This document shows positions 1-9,049 of a DNA stretch of 34,827 nucleotides, piece by piece. The translations under genes and the position numbers were made by a program. The notes below the pieces were generated by a model that made no database searches, was not told where the DNA came from, and saw nothing but the letters and a program-made list of their open reading frames with translations. How positions within the stretch are numbered: the stretch's first letter is position 1; the number at the start of each line of letters is the position of its first letter. The stretch is from Deltaproteobacteria bacterium (GTDB lineage Bacteria > Desulfobacterota > Syntrophia > Syntrophales > UBA5619). Location of the stretch: contig JAJFTY010000094.1 in assembly GCA_021372695.1 (NCBI GenBank), forward strand, positions 1 to 34,827, written 5' to 3'.

Positions 1-42
1 GCGCCACAGATCCCGCCACAGTTTTCGGTCCAGCGCCTTCAC
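1..42 (-). CDS. ABC transporter permease, N-terminal fragment
   Basis: A GTG codon at 42-40 opens a frame that runs off the window edge and encodes VKALDRKLWRDLWR (14 codons). This opening resembles the cytoplasmic N-terminus of FtsX/MacB-type permeases. It starts 4 nt after the stop of the ATP-binding subunit at 47, with GGTGAG just upstream as a weak ribosome site, so the two are translationally coupled. Only the first helix lead-in is present, so the family call rests on this short motif and on position. Confidence 0.6.
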   Translation of the reverse strand, partial: MKALDRKLWRDLWR

Positions 43-46
43 GGTC

Positions 47-775
<729 letters not shown>

Positions 776-989
776 GGTTTCCGGGCCTCCGGGGGAATGC
801 GGCGGCTGAATGCCGGTGCATCGCGGCGCCTGAATCGTTCATCGGCCCGCCGCCCCGTGAAACACCTATACCACAAAAGCGGGACTCGCGTATGCCTCGA
901 ATAGCCGGAGCCGTGAGGCCTCGATCAGATGCCGTTCATGAGCAGGAGCGGGATGGAGCGGGGTGTTGCGGGTCGGACCTTATTTCTTC

Positions 990-2918
990 TCAGGAGTGGG
1001 CGCGATAGAAATTGAGCAGCCCGCCGCAGCGGACGATCTCCAACTGTCTCGGAGTGAGGCAATGCGACACCTCAAACCGGTCTCCCCGGGAAACATTGGT
1101 CACCTGCAGCATCGGTTGGTTCAGTGCCCGATACATGTTGTCAATGCATAATTCATCGCCGGGCTGGATACTTTCCCGGTCCTGCGCGTGCCTGAACAGG
1201 AGCGGCAGGATCCCAAAATTGACCAGGTTCGCCATGTGAATGCGTTCGATGCTCCCGGCGATGACGGCCCGCACGCCGAGGTACGCCGGACAGAGCGCCG
1301 CATGTTCGCGGGAAGAACCCTGGCCGTAGCTGAATCCTGCGGTAATCACGGAAGCCAATCCTCTGCTTTTATAGTCCCTGCAGCGCTCCGCAAACAGGGG
1401 ATCGAGATGGTGGAAGACGAAATCACTCGACTTGGGGATATTTGAGCGATAGCGGCTCACGGGTCCGGCCGGGATGATATGGTCCGTCGTAATGTTGTCC
1501 CCCACCTTGATGGCAACCCCCGCGTGCAAGTGGTCCGGCAGCGGCGCCAGCCGAGGCGGCTCGCTGATATTCGGCCCGCGGCAAACCTCCACGTCGCCGT
1601 CCAGCGGCTGGAGCACCAGGCTATCGTCGAGGGAGAATCTTCCGGGAACCGGGACGGCAGGATGTTCCAGGGAGAACTCCCGGGGATCGGTCAAGCGGCC
1701 GGTCAGGGCAGCGGCGACCGCCACCTCGGGGCTGACGAGATAGACCTGGGCGTCTTTGGTCCCGCTTCTCCCCTCGAAATTCCGATTGCTGGTGCGGACC
1801 GATACCCCTCCGGTACGCGGCGCCTGGCCGTAGCCGACGCAAAAACCGCAGCCCGACTCGAGGAGACGCGCCCCGGAAGCGATGATTTCGTTCAAGGCGC
1901 CGTTCTCTGCGATCATCCTCAAGACCTGCCGGCTGCCGGTAGCAACCCCGAAAGAGACGTCCGGGTGAACTCGCTTGCCTTTGACCATCCGGGCCACGAT
2001 CATCAGATCCCGGAAGGAGGAATTGGTGCAACTGCCGATCAAGACCTGATCGACCCTGAGCGGCCCCGCCTCCCTCACTTTGCGGACACGGTCCGGCGAA
2101 TGGGGCAGGGCCACGTTGGGTTCTATCGTCCGGAGATCGAGGTCGATGGTTTCGTCGTACCCGGCGTCCGCATCGGGCAGGATCTCCCGCCACTGCGCCT
2201 CCCGGCCCTGGGCTGCCAAAAATTGGCGGGTCACCTCGTCGCTCGGAAAGAGGGAGGTGGTGACACCCAGTTCCGCGCCCATATTGGTGATCGTTGCCCG
2301 CTCGGGAACGGAAAGGGTGTTTATCCCCTCTCCCCCAAACTCGATGGCTTTCCCCACATTCCCCCTGGTGGTCAGCATCCTGAGAATTTCCAGGATAATG
2401 TCCTTGGCCGTGGACCAGGGTTCCAAGTGACCCTGCAGGTTGATCCGGATCACCTTCGGATAGGTGAGGAAGAAGGCGCCTCCTCCCATGGCGACCGCCA
2501 CATCGAGTCCGCCGGCGCCTATGGCCAGCATGCCGACGGCGCCACAAGTGGGGGTGTGGCTGTCCGCGCCGATCAGTGTTTCTCCCGGACAACTGAACCG
2601 TTCTAAGTGGACCTGATGGCAGATGCCGTTGCCCGGCTTGGAGAAGAAGATTCCGTGCTTTGCCGCAACGGTCTTCAGGTAGTGATGATCGTCGGGATTC
2701 TCGAAACCTTCCTGAAGCAGGCAATGATCGACGTAGGATACCGAAAGGCGGGTCTTCACCTTGGGAATCCCCATGGCCTCGAATTGAAGATAAGCCATGG
2801 TCCCCAAGGCATCCTGCGTCAAGGTCTGATCGATGGAAATGCTGATCTCCGCACCGCTGGTCATTTGACCCGAGACGAGGTGCGCCTGCACTATCTTCTC
2901 AAAGACGTTGAGCCCCAT
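990..2918 (-). CDS. Aconitase-family hydratase (aconitate hydratase-like)
   Basis: This 642-residue [4Fe-4S] hydro-lyase has the layout of short mitochondrial-type aconitases: catalytic domains 1-3 followed by a swivel domain. Cluster ligands are Cys297 in GSCTNSS and Cys357/Cys360 in ESGCGFCVG. GADSHTPTCGAVGM (117-130), the swivel motif GDNITTDHIIPAG (473-485) and the substrate loop YGQGSSREHAAL (531-542) are all present, so it should be active. The family isomerises 2-hydroxy-di/tricarboxylates through a cis-enoate. The start at ATG 2918 has AAGGGG five bases upstream. It is the last gene of the TTT catabolic operon, so a substrate other than citrate (a substituted malate or citrate) is possible. 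That is inference; a housekeeping aconitase is the alternative. Confidence 0.88.
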   Translation of the reverse strand: MGLNVFEKIVQAHLVSGQMTSGAEISISIDQTLTQDALGTMAYLQFEAMGIPKVKTRLSVSYVDHCLLQEGFENPDDHHYLKTVAAKHGIFFSKPGNGICHQVHLERFSCPGETLIGADSHTPTCGAVGMLAIGAGGLDVAVAMGGGAFFLTYPKVIRINLQGHLEPWSTAKDIILEILRMLTTRGNVGKAIEFGGEGINTLSVPERATITNMGAELGVTTSLFPSDEVTRQFLAAQGREAQWREILPDADAGYDETIDLDLRTIEPNVALPHSPDRVRKVREAGPLRVDQVLIGSCTNSSFRDLMIVARMVKGKRVHPDVSFGVATGSRQVLRMIAENGALNEIIASGARLLESGCGFCVGYGQAPRTGGVSVRTSNRNFEGRSGTKDAQVYLVSPEVAVAAALTGRLTDPREFSLEHPAVPVPGRFSLDDSLVLQPLDGDVEVCRGPNISEPPRLAPLPDHLHAGVAIKVGDNITTDHIIPAGPVSRYRSNIPKSSDFVFHHLDPLFAERCRDYKSRGLASVITAGFSYGQGSSREHAALCPAYLGVRAVIAGSIERIHMANLVNFGILPLLFRHAQDRESIQPGDELCIDNMYRALNQPMLQVTNVSRGDRFEVSHCLTPRQLEIVRCGGLLNFYRAHS

Positions 2919-3077
2919 ACCGCCCCTTCACCGTCTCGTCAGGCGTCCCCCATCCGGTTGACCGGCCCTTCGAGTCTGGCATGTTCCCTTTTACCACCAT
3001 GTTGCCGTTGGTCGCCGCAGAGGTCGCCCATTCCCCACGCTTCCGCCGGGTGTGCCGGAGGCGTCGTCCGTTCCGGA

Positions 3078-4055
3078 TCAGGCTTGCAGGAACTTCTGGA
3101 AGGTGTGTGCGTCCTCGCGCACGCAGGACCTGGACACGCCGAACGTCCAGGTGACCTCGCCCACGTAGAGATCTCCCCGCGAGTCTATGCAGAGGGTATG
3201 GGGGGCTACGAAGTTCCCCGGCGCCTCCCGGTCGGCACTGCACCAATGGAGGAGCACATTGCCGGCAAGGTCCAGGACCCGGACGCCTCCCGGCAGGTCA
3301 TATTTGATCGGCCCGCGGGTGAAAGACTTCTGTCCTGGCACCCACCACAGTTCCGAGACATACACCCGGCCTTTCTTATCGAAAGCGATGTCCGTGGGTC
3401 TCTGGACATGGGTCCACATCTCCAGGAACTGACCGTCGGGAGAGAAGATCTGGATCCGGTCATTTTCGCGATCCGCCACGAAGACACGATTGTCGGGCGA
3501 AAGGCTCACTGCGTGGGGCAGGCGAAACTGTCCAGGCCCCTCTCCGGGCTCGCCCCAGGAGTGGAGGAGTTTCCCCTCGGCTGAAAACCGATGAATCCGC
3601 GCGTTTCCGTAGCCGTCACTGACATAAATCTCCCCATTCGGGGCCACGGCGATGCCGGTGGGGCGATTGAAGGGTTTGCCCCCGCGCTGGACGCTGCCAT
3701 GGCTCTTCCCATCATAACCCGTGTCAGAGGCCACCCCGGGGATGCCGAGCATCATCAGCTGCTCTCCTTCCGGGGTGAATTTTCGCAGTGTATGGTCGCC
3801 GTCGTCAACGGTGTACACCAGATCATCCGGCCCGATCTCAATTCCGTGCGTCCGGGGGGTGAAAATCTTCTCGCCCCAGGCACGCAGGAAATTGCCCTCG
3901 CGATCGTAAACGATGACCCGGGCGTCCTGCCTCGTCATCAGGTACACGTTGTCCTGGGAATCCACTGCCACGCCATCCACATCTTTGTGCATGTACCCCT
4001 GCGGCAGCTTTTCCCAGCCCTCCATCACCATGAACTTCGGTGCAGTCGTTGCCAT
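3078..4055 (-). CDS. NHL-repeat beta-propeller protein, peptidylglycine lyase-like
   Basis: This 325-residue protein is built of about six NHL/SMP-30-like blades. Repeating units are DGVAVDSQDNVYL (27-39), HGIEIGPDDLVYTVD, TGIAVAPNGEIYVSD, HAVSLSPDNRVFVAD, TDIAFDKKGRVYVSE and HTLCIDSRGDLYVGE. The fold matches proteins annotated as peptidyl-alpha-hydroxyglycine alpha-amidating lyase family or 6-bladed propellers, some of which bind metal and act as lactonases or lyases. No signal peptide is visible, so it is probably cytoplasmic. It lies 24 nt upstream of the tctA stop, between the transporter and the hydratase gene, suggesting a catabolic (lactonase-like) or sensing role. AGGAAAC precedes ATG 4055. 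The reaction is unknown. Confidence 0.8.
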   Translation of the reverse strand: MATTAPKFMVMEGWEKLPQGYMHKDVDGVAVDSQDNVYLMTRQDARVIVYDREGNFLRAWGEKIFTPRTHGIEIGPDDLVYTVDDGDHTLRKFTPEGEQLMMLGIPGVASDTGYDGKSHGSVQRGGKPFNRPTGIAVAPNGEIYVSDGYGNARIHRFSAEGKLLHSWGEPGEGPGQFRLPHAVSLSPDNRVFVADRENDRIQIFSPDGQFLEMWTHVQRPTDIAFDKKGRVYVSELWWVPGQKSFTRGPIKYDLPGGVRVLDLAGNVLLHWCSADREAPGNFVAPHTLCIDSRGDLYVGEVTWTFGVSRSCVREDAHTFQKFLQA

Positions 4056-4079
4056 AATATCCTGTTTCCTTTCGAATAA

Positions 4080-5603
4080 TCACGAAATGTCCGGTTCGCC
4101 GGAAGCGAACACGTCTCTCTTTCCCCTGCTGCGGAAGTAGGGGATCAACAGGGCCACGACGGTCAGCGCCAGGAGGATCAGGCAGACGGGCCGCTGCAGG
4201 ATGAACCAGGCCGTGTTCCTCCCGACCGAGATCGAGAGGGTGCCGTTCAGCCCCTTCTCGGCCATGGGCCCCAGGATCAGCCCGAGCACCACAGGCACCA
4301 CGTCGAAGCCGTGCGACTTCAGGAGGTAGCCGAGGATGCCGAAGCCGAGCATGACGTAGACGTCCGTCATGCTGCCCCGGACTGCGAACGAGCCCACCGT
4401 GGTCAGCAGGATGATGGAGATGGCCAGGATGTGCCTCGGTGTCTTCGTGGCCCAGGAGAACCAGGGCGCGCAGTAGAGGCCGAAGAGGAGCATCAGGACA
4501 TTGGACAGGTAGAGGGAGATGATGAAGGTCCAGGTCACATCCGCATAGGTGGTGAAGAGCTCGGCGCCCGGGTTGAGGCCATGGATCATCAGGCCCCCCA
4601 TCATGATGGCGGCGACGGAGTCGCCGGGCACTCCCAGGGTGAGCATGGGGATGAAGGCCCCGCCGCAGACGGCGTTGTTGGCTGCCTCCGAGGCGGCCAC
4701 CCCTTCGATCATCCCGGTTCCGAACTTCTCAGGCGTCTTGGAGGCCCGCCGCTCCTCGTTGTAGGCCATGAAACTGGCGATGCTGCCGCCGGCCCCCGGC
4801 AGGATGCCGACGATCAGGCCGATGATCGATGACCTGAGGTAGGTCGGTATGAGCCGCTTCGTGTGGGCCCAGGTCGGAAAGCCGATCTTGACGTTTTTTA
4901 GGCTCGGGATCATCTCTTCCTTGACGCCCTGGAGTTGGATGATCTCAAGCACCTCGGGGATGGAAAAGAGGCCGATCAAAGCCGGGACCAGCATGACGCC
5001 GTCCACCAGCCCCGTAACACCGAAGGTGAACCGGGGCGTTCCCAGCAGCGGATCCATCCCGATCGTCGCGATCAGCATCCCCAGGAAACCGGAGATGAAA
5101 CCCTTGACGATCATCTTCTCGCTCAGGGAGGCGATGATGGTCATCCCGAAGATGGCCAGGATGAAATATTCCGGCGGCCCGAACATGAGGGACACCTTCG
5201 CCAGGGGAGGCGCGAAGAGCTGGAGCACCAGGACGCCCAGAATGCCTCCCCAGAAAGAGGCCATGACCGATTCCCGGAGGGCATCGGCGGCCCGGCCCTG
5301 CTTGGCCATGGGGTAGCCGTCGAGAACCGTAGCCGCGGCAGCCGGTGTGCCCGGCGTGTTTATGAGGATGGCAGAAACCGACCCGCCCCACATGGCGCCC
5401 GCAAAGAGGGCCCCCATCATAATCAGGCCCGCCACCGGCGTCATGGAAAAGGTGATCGGCATCAGGATGGCGATCCCCATGGCCGCGGTGAAGCCGGGGA
5501 GCGCCCCGAAGACGATCCCGACGACAACGCCGAACACGGCCATCAGGAGGTTGAACGGCACGAACACGTTTTCAAAGATTTTTATCCAGAATGCGTAATC
5601 CAT
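4080..5603 (-). CDS. tctA: TTT transporter large permease TctA (operon 1)
   Basis: This 507-residue, strongly hydrophobic inner-membrane protein is the large subunit of a tripartite tricarboxylate transporter and has roughly 11-12 membrane helices. Family motifs near the N-terminus are GALPGFTAAMGIAILMP (about 33-49) and ILINTPGTPAAAATVLDG, with the repeated half-site GILPGAGGSIASFMAYNEE in the middle. The length is normal for TctA. It works with TctB (stop 25 nt upstream) and the periplasmic TctC to import carboxylates using an ion gradient. The position between tctB and the NHL gene on one strand indicates co-transcription with the catabolic genes. Substrate specificity is set by TctC and cannot be read here. 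Confidence 0.95.
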   Translation of the reverse strand: MDYAFWIKIFENVFVPFNLLMAVFGVVVGIVFGALPGFTAAMGIAILMPITFSMTPVAGLIMMGALFAGAMWGGSVSAILINTPGTPAAAATVLDGYPMAKQGRAADALRESVMASFWGGILGVLVLQLFAPPLAKVSLMFGPPEYFILAIFGMTIIASLSEKMIVKGFISGFLGMLIATIGMDPLLGTPRFTFGVTGLVDGVMLVPALIGLFSIPEVLEIIQLQGVKEEMIPSLKNVKIGFPTWAHTKRLIPTYLRSSIIGLIVGILPGAGGSIASFMAYNEERRASKTPEKFGTGMIEGVAASEAANNAVCGGAFIPMLTLGVPGDSVAAIMMGGLMIHGLNPGAELFTTYADVTWTFIISLYLSNVLMLLFGLYCAPWFSWATKTPRHILAISIILLTTVGSFAVRGSMTDVYVMLGFGILGYLLKSHGFDVVPVVLGLILGPMAEKGLNGTLSISVGRNTAWFILQRPVCLILLALTVVALLIPYFRSRGKRDVFASGEPDIS

Positions 5604-5628
5604 AGTGAATTTCCTACCCCTTTCCCGA

Positions 5629-6054
5629 TCACATCAGCAATCCCTCGGGGAACCAGATGAACAGAAGCGTCTGGAAGGCCCCATAAAGGAGCAAGACCCA
5701 GCCGAGCGCGATGAGCAGCGCCTTCAGCCGGGCCTTCGGTTCAAAGGTCAGGATGTACAGGAAGACGGTCACAAAGGTGGTCGCGAAGAAACCCACGACA
5801 GGGAAGAGGGCGACGTAGGCCACCATAAACGCCGTCGTCACGAGCTTGGGCTGGGTCAGAAAGGCAGTGACCTTGACCTTGCCGATGTCGCCGGGCCGGA
5901 CGAACAGGATGACCGTCAGGATCAGGAGCACTGCAAGCAGAAAACGGGGGAAGGCCACGGTTTCCGGCGGGTAGGTGAAACTGTACCCGAAGAAGATGGC
6001 GATGACGGCCAGAAGCACCAGGGCAACCTTGCGATTGACGTTGATGACGAACAC
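5629..6054 (-). CDS. tctB: TTT transporter small permease TctB (operon 1)
   Basis: This 141-residue membrane protein has four predicted helices (for example ALVLLAVIAIFFGYSF and LLIALGWVLLLYGAFQTLLF), the expected size for TctB. The open frame extends upstream to 6165, but that part is charged, lacks helices and overlaps the intergenic hairpin. The start was placed at GTG 6054 because GAGGAGGAAACC lies directly before it. It forms the transmembrane complex with TctA and is encoded between tctC and tctA. It is a poorly conserved family, so the call rests on topology and position as well as sequence. Confidence 0.9.
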   Translation of the reverse strand: MFVINVNRKVALVLLAVIAIFFGYSFTYPPETVAFPRFLLAVLLILTVILFVRPGDIGKVKVTAFLTQPKLVTTAFMVAYVALFPVVGFFATTFVTVFLYILTFEPKARLKALLIALGWVLLLYGAFQTLLFIWFPEGLLM

Positions 6055-6077
6055 GGTTTCCTCCTCAGGAGTGTTGC

Positions 6078-6103
6078 GTCCGGAAAGGCGTCCCTTTCCG
6101 GAC
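6078..6103 (-). promoter_or_regulatory. Intergenic hairpin between tctC and tctB
   Basis: A perfect 11-bp inverted repeat (GTCCGGAAAGG / CCTTTCCGGAC) with a 4-nt loop lies in the 114-nt gap between tctC and tctB. There is no T-run after it on the minus strand, so it is more likely an mRNA-stabilising or attenuating structure than a full terminator. Such elements commonly raise the level of the binding protein relative to the permeases; that role is inferred. Confidence 0.6.
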
Positions 6104-6168
6104 GGCATGGGCAAACGGGGGATACGGAGCCGGCACGTCTCCCTATCCCCAGGAGAGCGAGTCATCGA

Positions 6169-7161
6169 TTACTTGGAGACACCCAGTTCCTTGACAACCA
6201 GGGTGTAATCTTCGAACTCCTCCTTGATGAGTTTGCCCCACTCGACCGGCCCTTCGTAAGCGATCGGCAGGCCCATCTTGTCCATCTGCTTGATGTACTC
6301 GGGGTCTGCCGAGGCCTTTTTGAATGCATCGGCCAGCTTGTCGATGATCTCCCTGGGCGTGGCCTTGGGGGCGGCGAAGCCCCGGTTCGAGGTGTTGACC
6401 AGGTTGATGCCGAGCTCCTTGAACGTGGGCACGTTGGGCAGCTGACTCAGCCGTTTCTCCGTGGCCTGGGCAATGACCTTCACCTTGCCCTCCTGGAGCA
6501 TCCCCTTCACCTCTCCGTAGGTTTGGGTGATGGCATCGATGTGGCCGCCCAGGAACGCGGCCTTGGACTCCCCGGCGCCGCCGAAGTGGACCGGCTTCGC
6601 CTTGACCCCGGTCTTCATGTTCAGGATGATGATCGACAGGTGGCCGGAGGTGCCGGCGCCGGAGGTGCCGATGGTGAGCTTTTCGGGGTTGTCCTTGGCG
6701 TACTGGACGAAGTCCTTGAGGGTGCCGAACCGCTTATCATCGGCCCGGACTACGAAGAGCCGCGGATCGGACACGGCAAGGCAGATCGGCGTGACGTCCT
6801 TGACGGCATCGTAGGAGGCCTTCCGCATCGTCGTGAGGATGATCGATGCCGAATTGTAGCCGGCGATCGTGTAGCCGTCGGGGGCGGAGCGGACCATCTG
6901 CGCCACACCCACCTCGCTGCCTCCGCCGTCCACGTTCTGGACGACGAAGGGCCGGCCGATGAACTTTTCCGCAGCCTTGGCGATCATTCGCGTACCGAGA
7001 TCGGTCCCGCCGCCCGCAGCAAAGGGACAGATCAGAGTGATCGGCTTGGCTGGATACACCCGTTGCGCATGGCCGGTATCCGCACCTATCAGAGTTCCGG
7101 CAACCAATACTGCGACCGCGACCGCCCATCTCCGGGCATTGCACCCTGCATGCTTTTTCAT
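6169..7161 (-). CDS. tctC: TTT solute-binding protein TctC/Bug family (operon 1)
   Basis: This 330-residue periplasmic binding protein has an n-region MKKH, a hydrophobic stretch AVAVAVLVAGTLIGA and a likely cleavage after GHA. The mature part opens with the Bug-family core KPITLICPFAAGGGTDLGTR and continues with VVQNVDGGGSEVG, the loops that bind a ligand carboxylate. The frame is open to 7302, but the start at ATG 7161 is chosen for its signal peptide and the GGGAGGG site upstream. It should capture the carboxylate and deliver it to TctAB. It lies 103 nt after the IclR gene in the same operon. Confidence 0.94.
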   Translation of the reverse strand: MKKHAGCNARRWAVAVAVLVAGTLIGADTGHAQRVYPAKPITLICPFAAGGGTDLGTRMIAKAAEKFIGRPFVVQNVDGGGSEVGVAQMVRSAPDGYTIAGYNSASIILTTMRKASYDAVKDVTPICLAVSDPRLFVVRADDKRFGTLKDFVQYAKDNPEKLTIGTSGAGTSGHLSIIILNMKTGVKAKPVHFGGAGESKAAFLGGHIDAITQTYGEVKGMLQEGKVKVIAQATEKRLSQLPNVPTFKELGINLVNTSNRGFAAPKATPREIIDKLADAFKKASADPEYIKQMDKMGLPIAYEGPVEWGKLIKEEFEDYTLVVKELGVSK

Positions 7162-7264
7162 TCTTACCCTCCCGTTCAATTTTCTTCCATTTTGCCTGAA
7201 AGACCGAAAAGTACGGTAAAAGCCCTGCACCCCTCCCTTCAACAAAACAAACTCGCATCCCGTT

Positions 7265-8047
7265 TCAGTCATTACGCATGCCGCCGTCATACCTCTCTGC
7301 AATCGCCTTGGCGGCGGCCCGTACGTGAACGGATAGCGCCTCGCTCCTCTTGGGCGTCAGTCTTTCGCTGGCACCGGTCACCACGACGGCGGCAATGGTG
7401 ATTCCCTCGTTGTCCATGACCGGAGCGGCGATTGAGAAGACACCCACGGTGCGCTCGCCGTCGGAAAAGGAATAACCCCGCTGGCGGATGGAGGCGATAT
7501 CGGCCAGAAAAGCGTCCCGCGTCAATTGTTTGCCGTTGGCCAGCGTGATCTTCTCCGGTTGGCCCCATAACCGGTCCAGTTCCTCATCGGGCAGGGCGGC
7601 CGCCAGCGCTTTACCCGACCCCACATGAAGGGGCAGTCCCTGGCCGATGGGGAGAACGAAACGCAAGGGATGGAGCCCATCGACCCGCTGGACCAGGATC
7701 CGCTTAAAGCCCCAGCGTACGAAAAGGGACGCGGTCTCCTCCGTGACCTGGGCCAGTTCCTGCAACACGGGCAGCGTCAGCCGGGGCAGCTCGTCCCCGA
7801 TCATGTAGGCATGCGCCAGGGGAAGGAGAGCAGCACCAAGCCGGTATTGCCTCTGCCGCTTCTTGACATACCCGTAGCTCTCCAGGACCGAGAGGATCCG
7901 TTGGACCGTGGCCCTGGAAAGCCGGCAATGATCCGCGAGGCGAGTGACATTGACGGCCCCACCCGCCTCTTCCAGGGCATCCAGGACGTGGAGCGCCCGT
8001 TCAAGAGAACGCATGGAACTTTTTTCCCTGTCACGAATATCGCTCAT
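7265..8047 (-). CDS. IclR-family transcriptional regulator
   Basis: This 260-residue regulator has an N-terminal winged helix-turn-helix (LADHCRLSRATVQRILSVLE, about 36-55) and a C-terminal IclR effector domain (VGSGKALAAALPDEEL, GYSFSDGERTVGVFSIAAPV). The start is taken at ATG 8047 (MSDIRDREKSS), 10 nt after the upstream dehydrogenase stop. An alternative ATG at 8014 has AGGG nearby. IclR proteins are usually ligand-responsive repressors or activators of aromatic or carboxylate catabolism. Its place in the middle of the TTT operon makes it the likely local regulator, possibly acting at the inverted repeat at 11633-11658. The effector is presumably the transported acid or an intermediate. Confidence 0.93.
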   Translation of the reverse strand: MSDIRDREKSSMRSLERALHVLDALEEAGGAVNVTRLADHCRLSRATVQRILSVLESYGYVKKRQRQYRLGAALLPLAHAYMIGDELPRLTLPVLQELAQVTEETASLFVRWGFKRILVQRVDGLHPLRFVLPIGQGLPLHVGSGKALAAALPDEELDRLWGQPEKITLANGKQLTRDAFLADIASIRQRGYSFSDGERTVGVFSIAAPVMDNEGITIAAVVVTGASERLTPKRSEALSVHVRAAAKAIAERYDGGMRND

Positions 8048-8057
8048 CGCGCGCGAC

Positions 8058-9032
8058 TCAGCCCCTCCGCAGCCACTGGGCGTTGACCAGATCCCCCGGC
8101 GAGACCGGTTGGCCCAAGCTGACCTTGACGATGTTCTCAATGGCACGCCTGGCCATGGTATCGTTGTTGTCCACGGTGCTGCCTCCGATATGGGGGCTCA
8201 TCACCACGTTGGCCAGGGAACGCAGCGGGCTGCCCGGCAGCAGGGGCTCGTTCTCGAACACATCCAGCCCCGCCCCCAGGAGACGGCCCTCGCTCAAGGC
8301 CTCACAAAGCGCCGCCTCGTCGACGATGCCTCCCCGCGAGGTGTTGATGAGAACCGCGGTCGGCTTCATGAGGGCAAGCGCCTCTTTGTCGATCATGTGC
8401 CGGGTCGTCTCGGTCAAGGGAAGATGCAGGCTCACGATGTCCGAAGTCGCAAGCAGTTTTTCGAGAGGCGCATAGGTGACGGCCAGCTGCGCTTCCGCCT
8501 CCTCAGGCCGCCTCGGCACATCGCAGTACTGCACCTCGGCGCCGAAAGCCCGGAAGAGGGCCGCAACTTTTATCCCGATGCTGCCCAACCCGACGATTCC
8601 CGCCCGTTTGCCGTTGATGACGAATGACCTTTTCATGAATTCGGTTTTCGGCCATCGGCCCTGGACGATGCCGTTATGCAGGGAGATGATGTTGCGGAAA
8701 ACGGCCAGGGTCATCAGCAGAGTCATTTCCGCCACCTGGGTGGCATTGATCCCGGACATGATGGCAACGGGGATGCTGCGCTCCCCGGCCGCTTTGATGT
8801 CGATGATGTCGTAGCCGACGCCCCACCGCTGGATGAATTTGGTCCGGGAAAGCTTCTTGAGGGTCTCCTCCCTCAGCTCCAGGGTCCTGAAGACGATGTA
8901 ATCGGCATCGGCGAGCTTATCGTATTCCTCTCGCGTCGGAACCAGAAAGAACTCGAAACCTTCAGGCACTATTTTGCGGAAGGACGCCTGCATCTGCTCG
9001 GTGAACGGCCCCAGGAGCGCAATCTTCGTCAT
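8058..9032 (-). CDS. D-isomer-specific 2-hydroxyacid dehydrogenase (first of two)
   Basis: This 324-residue NAD-dependent oxidoreductase belongs to the phosphoglycerate dehydrogenase / glyoxylate reductase family. The Rossmann motif GLGSIG is at 148-153. The catalytic triad is visible as Arg233 (NTSRGGIVDE), Glu262 (VFENEP) and His281 (SPHIGGST). Family members interconvert D-2-hydroxy acids and 2-oxo acids. It is 18 nt downstream of the PrpD-like start region and 10 nt before the IclR start. It shares only family-level similarity with the dehydrogenase at 10613-11566, so the pair may act on different intermediates rather than being a recent duplication. Confidence 0.93.
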   Translation of the reverse strand: MTKIALLGPFTEQMQASFRKIVPEGFEFFLVPTREEYDKLADADYIVFRTLELREETLKKLSRTKFIQRWGVGYDIIDIKAAGERSIPVAIMSGINATQVAEMTLLMTLAVFRNIISLHNGIVQGRWPKTEFMKRSFVINGKRAGIVGLGSIGIKVAALFRAFGAEVQYCDVPRRPEEAEAQLAVTYAPLEKLLATSDIVSLHLPLTETTRHMIDKEALALMKPTAVLINTSRGGIVDEAALCEALSEGRLLGAGLDVFENEPLLPGSPLRSLANVVMSPHIGGSTVDNNDTMARRAIENIVKVSLGQPVSPGDLVNAQWLRRG

Positions 9033-9049
9033 GATACCTTTCCTTTTCG

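Noticed and set aside
776..989. Promoter for the ABC transporter gene (TATAGG-like -10 near 870)
   Set aside because: No convincing -35 at the right distance; too weak to list as a feature.
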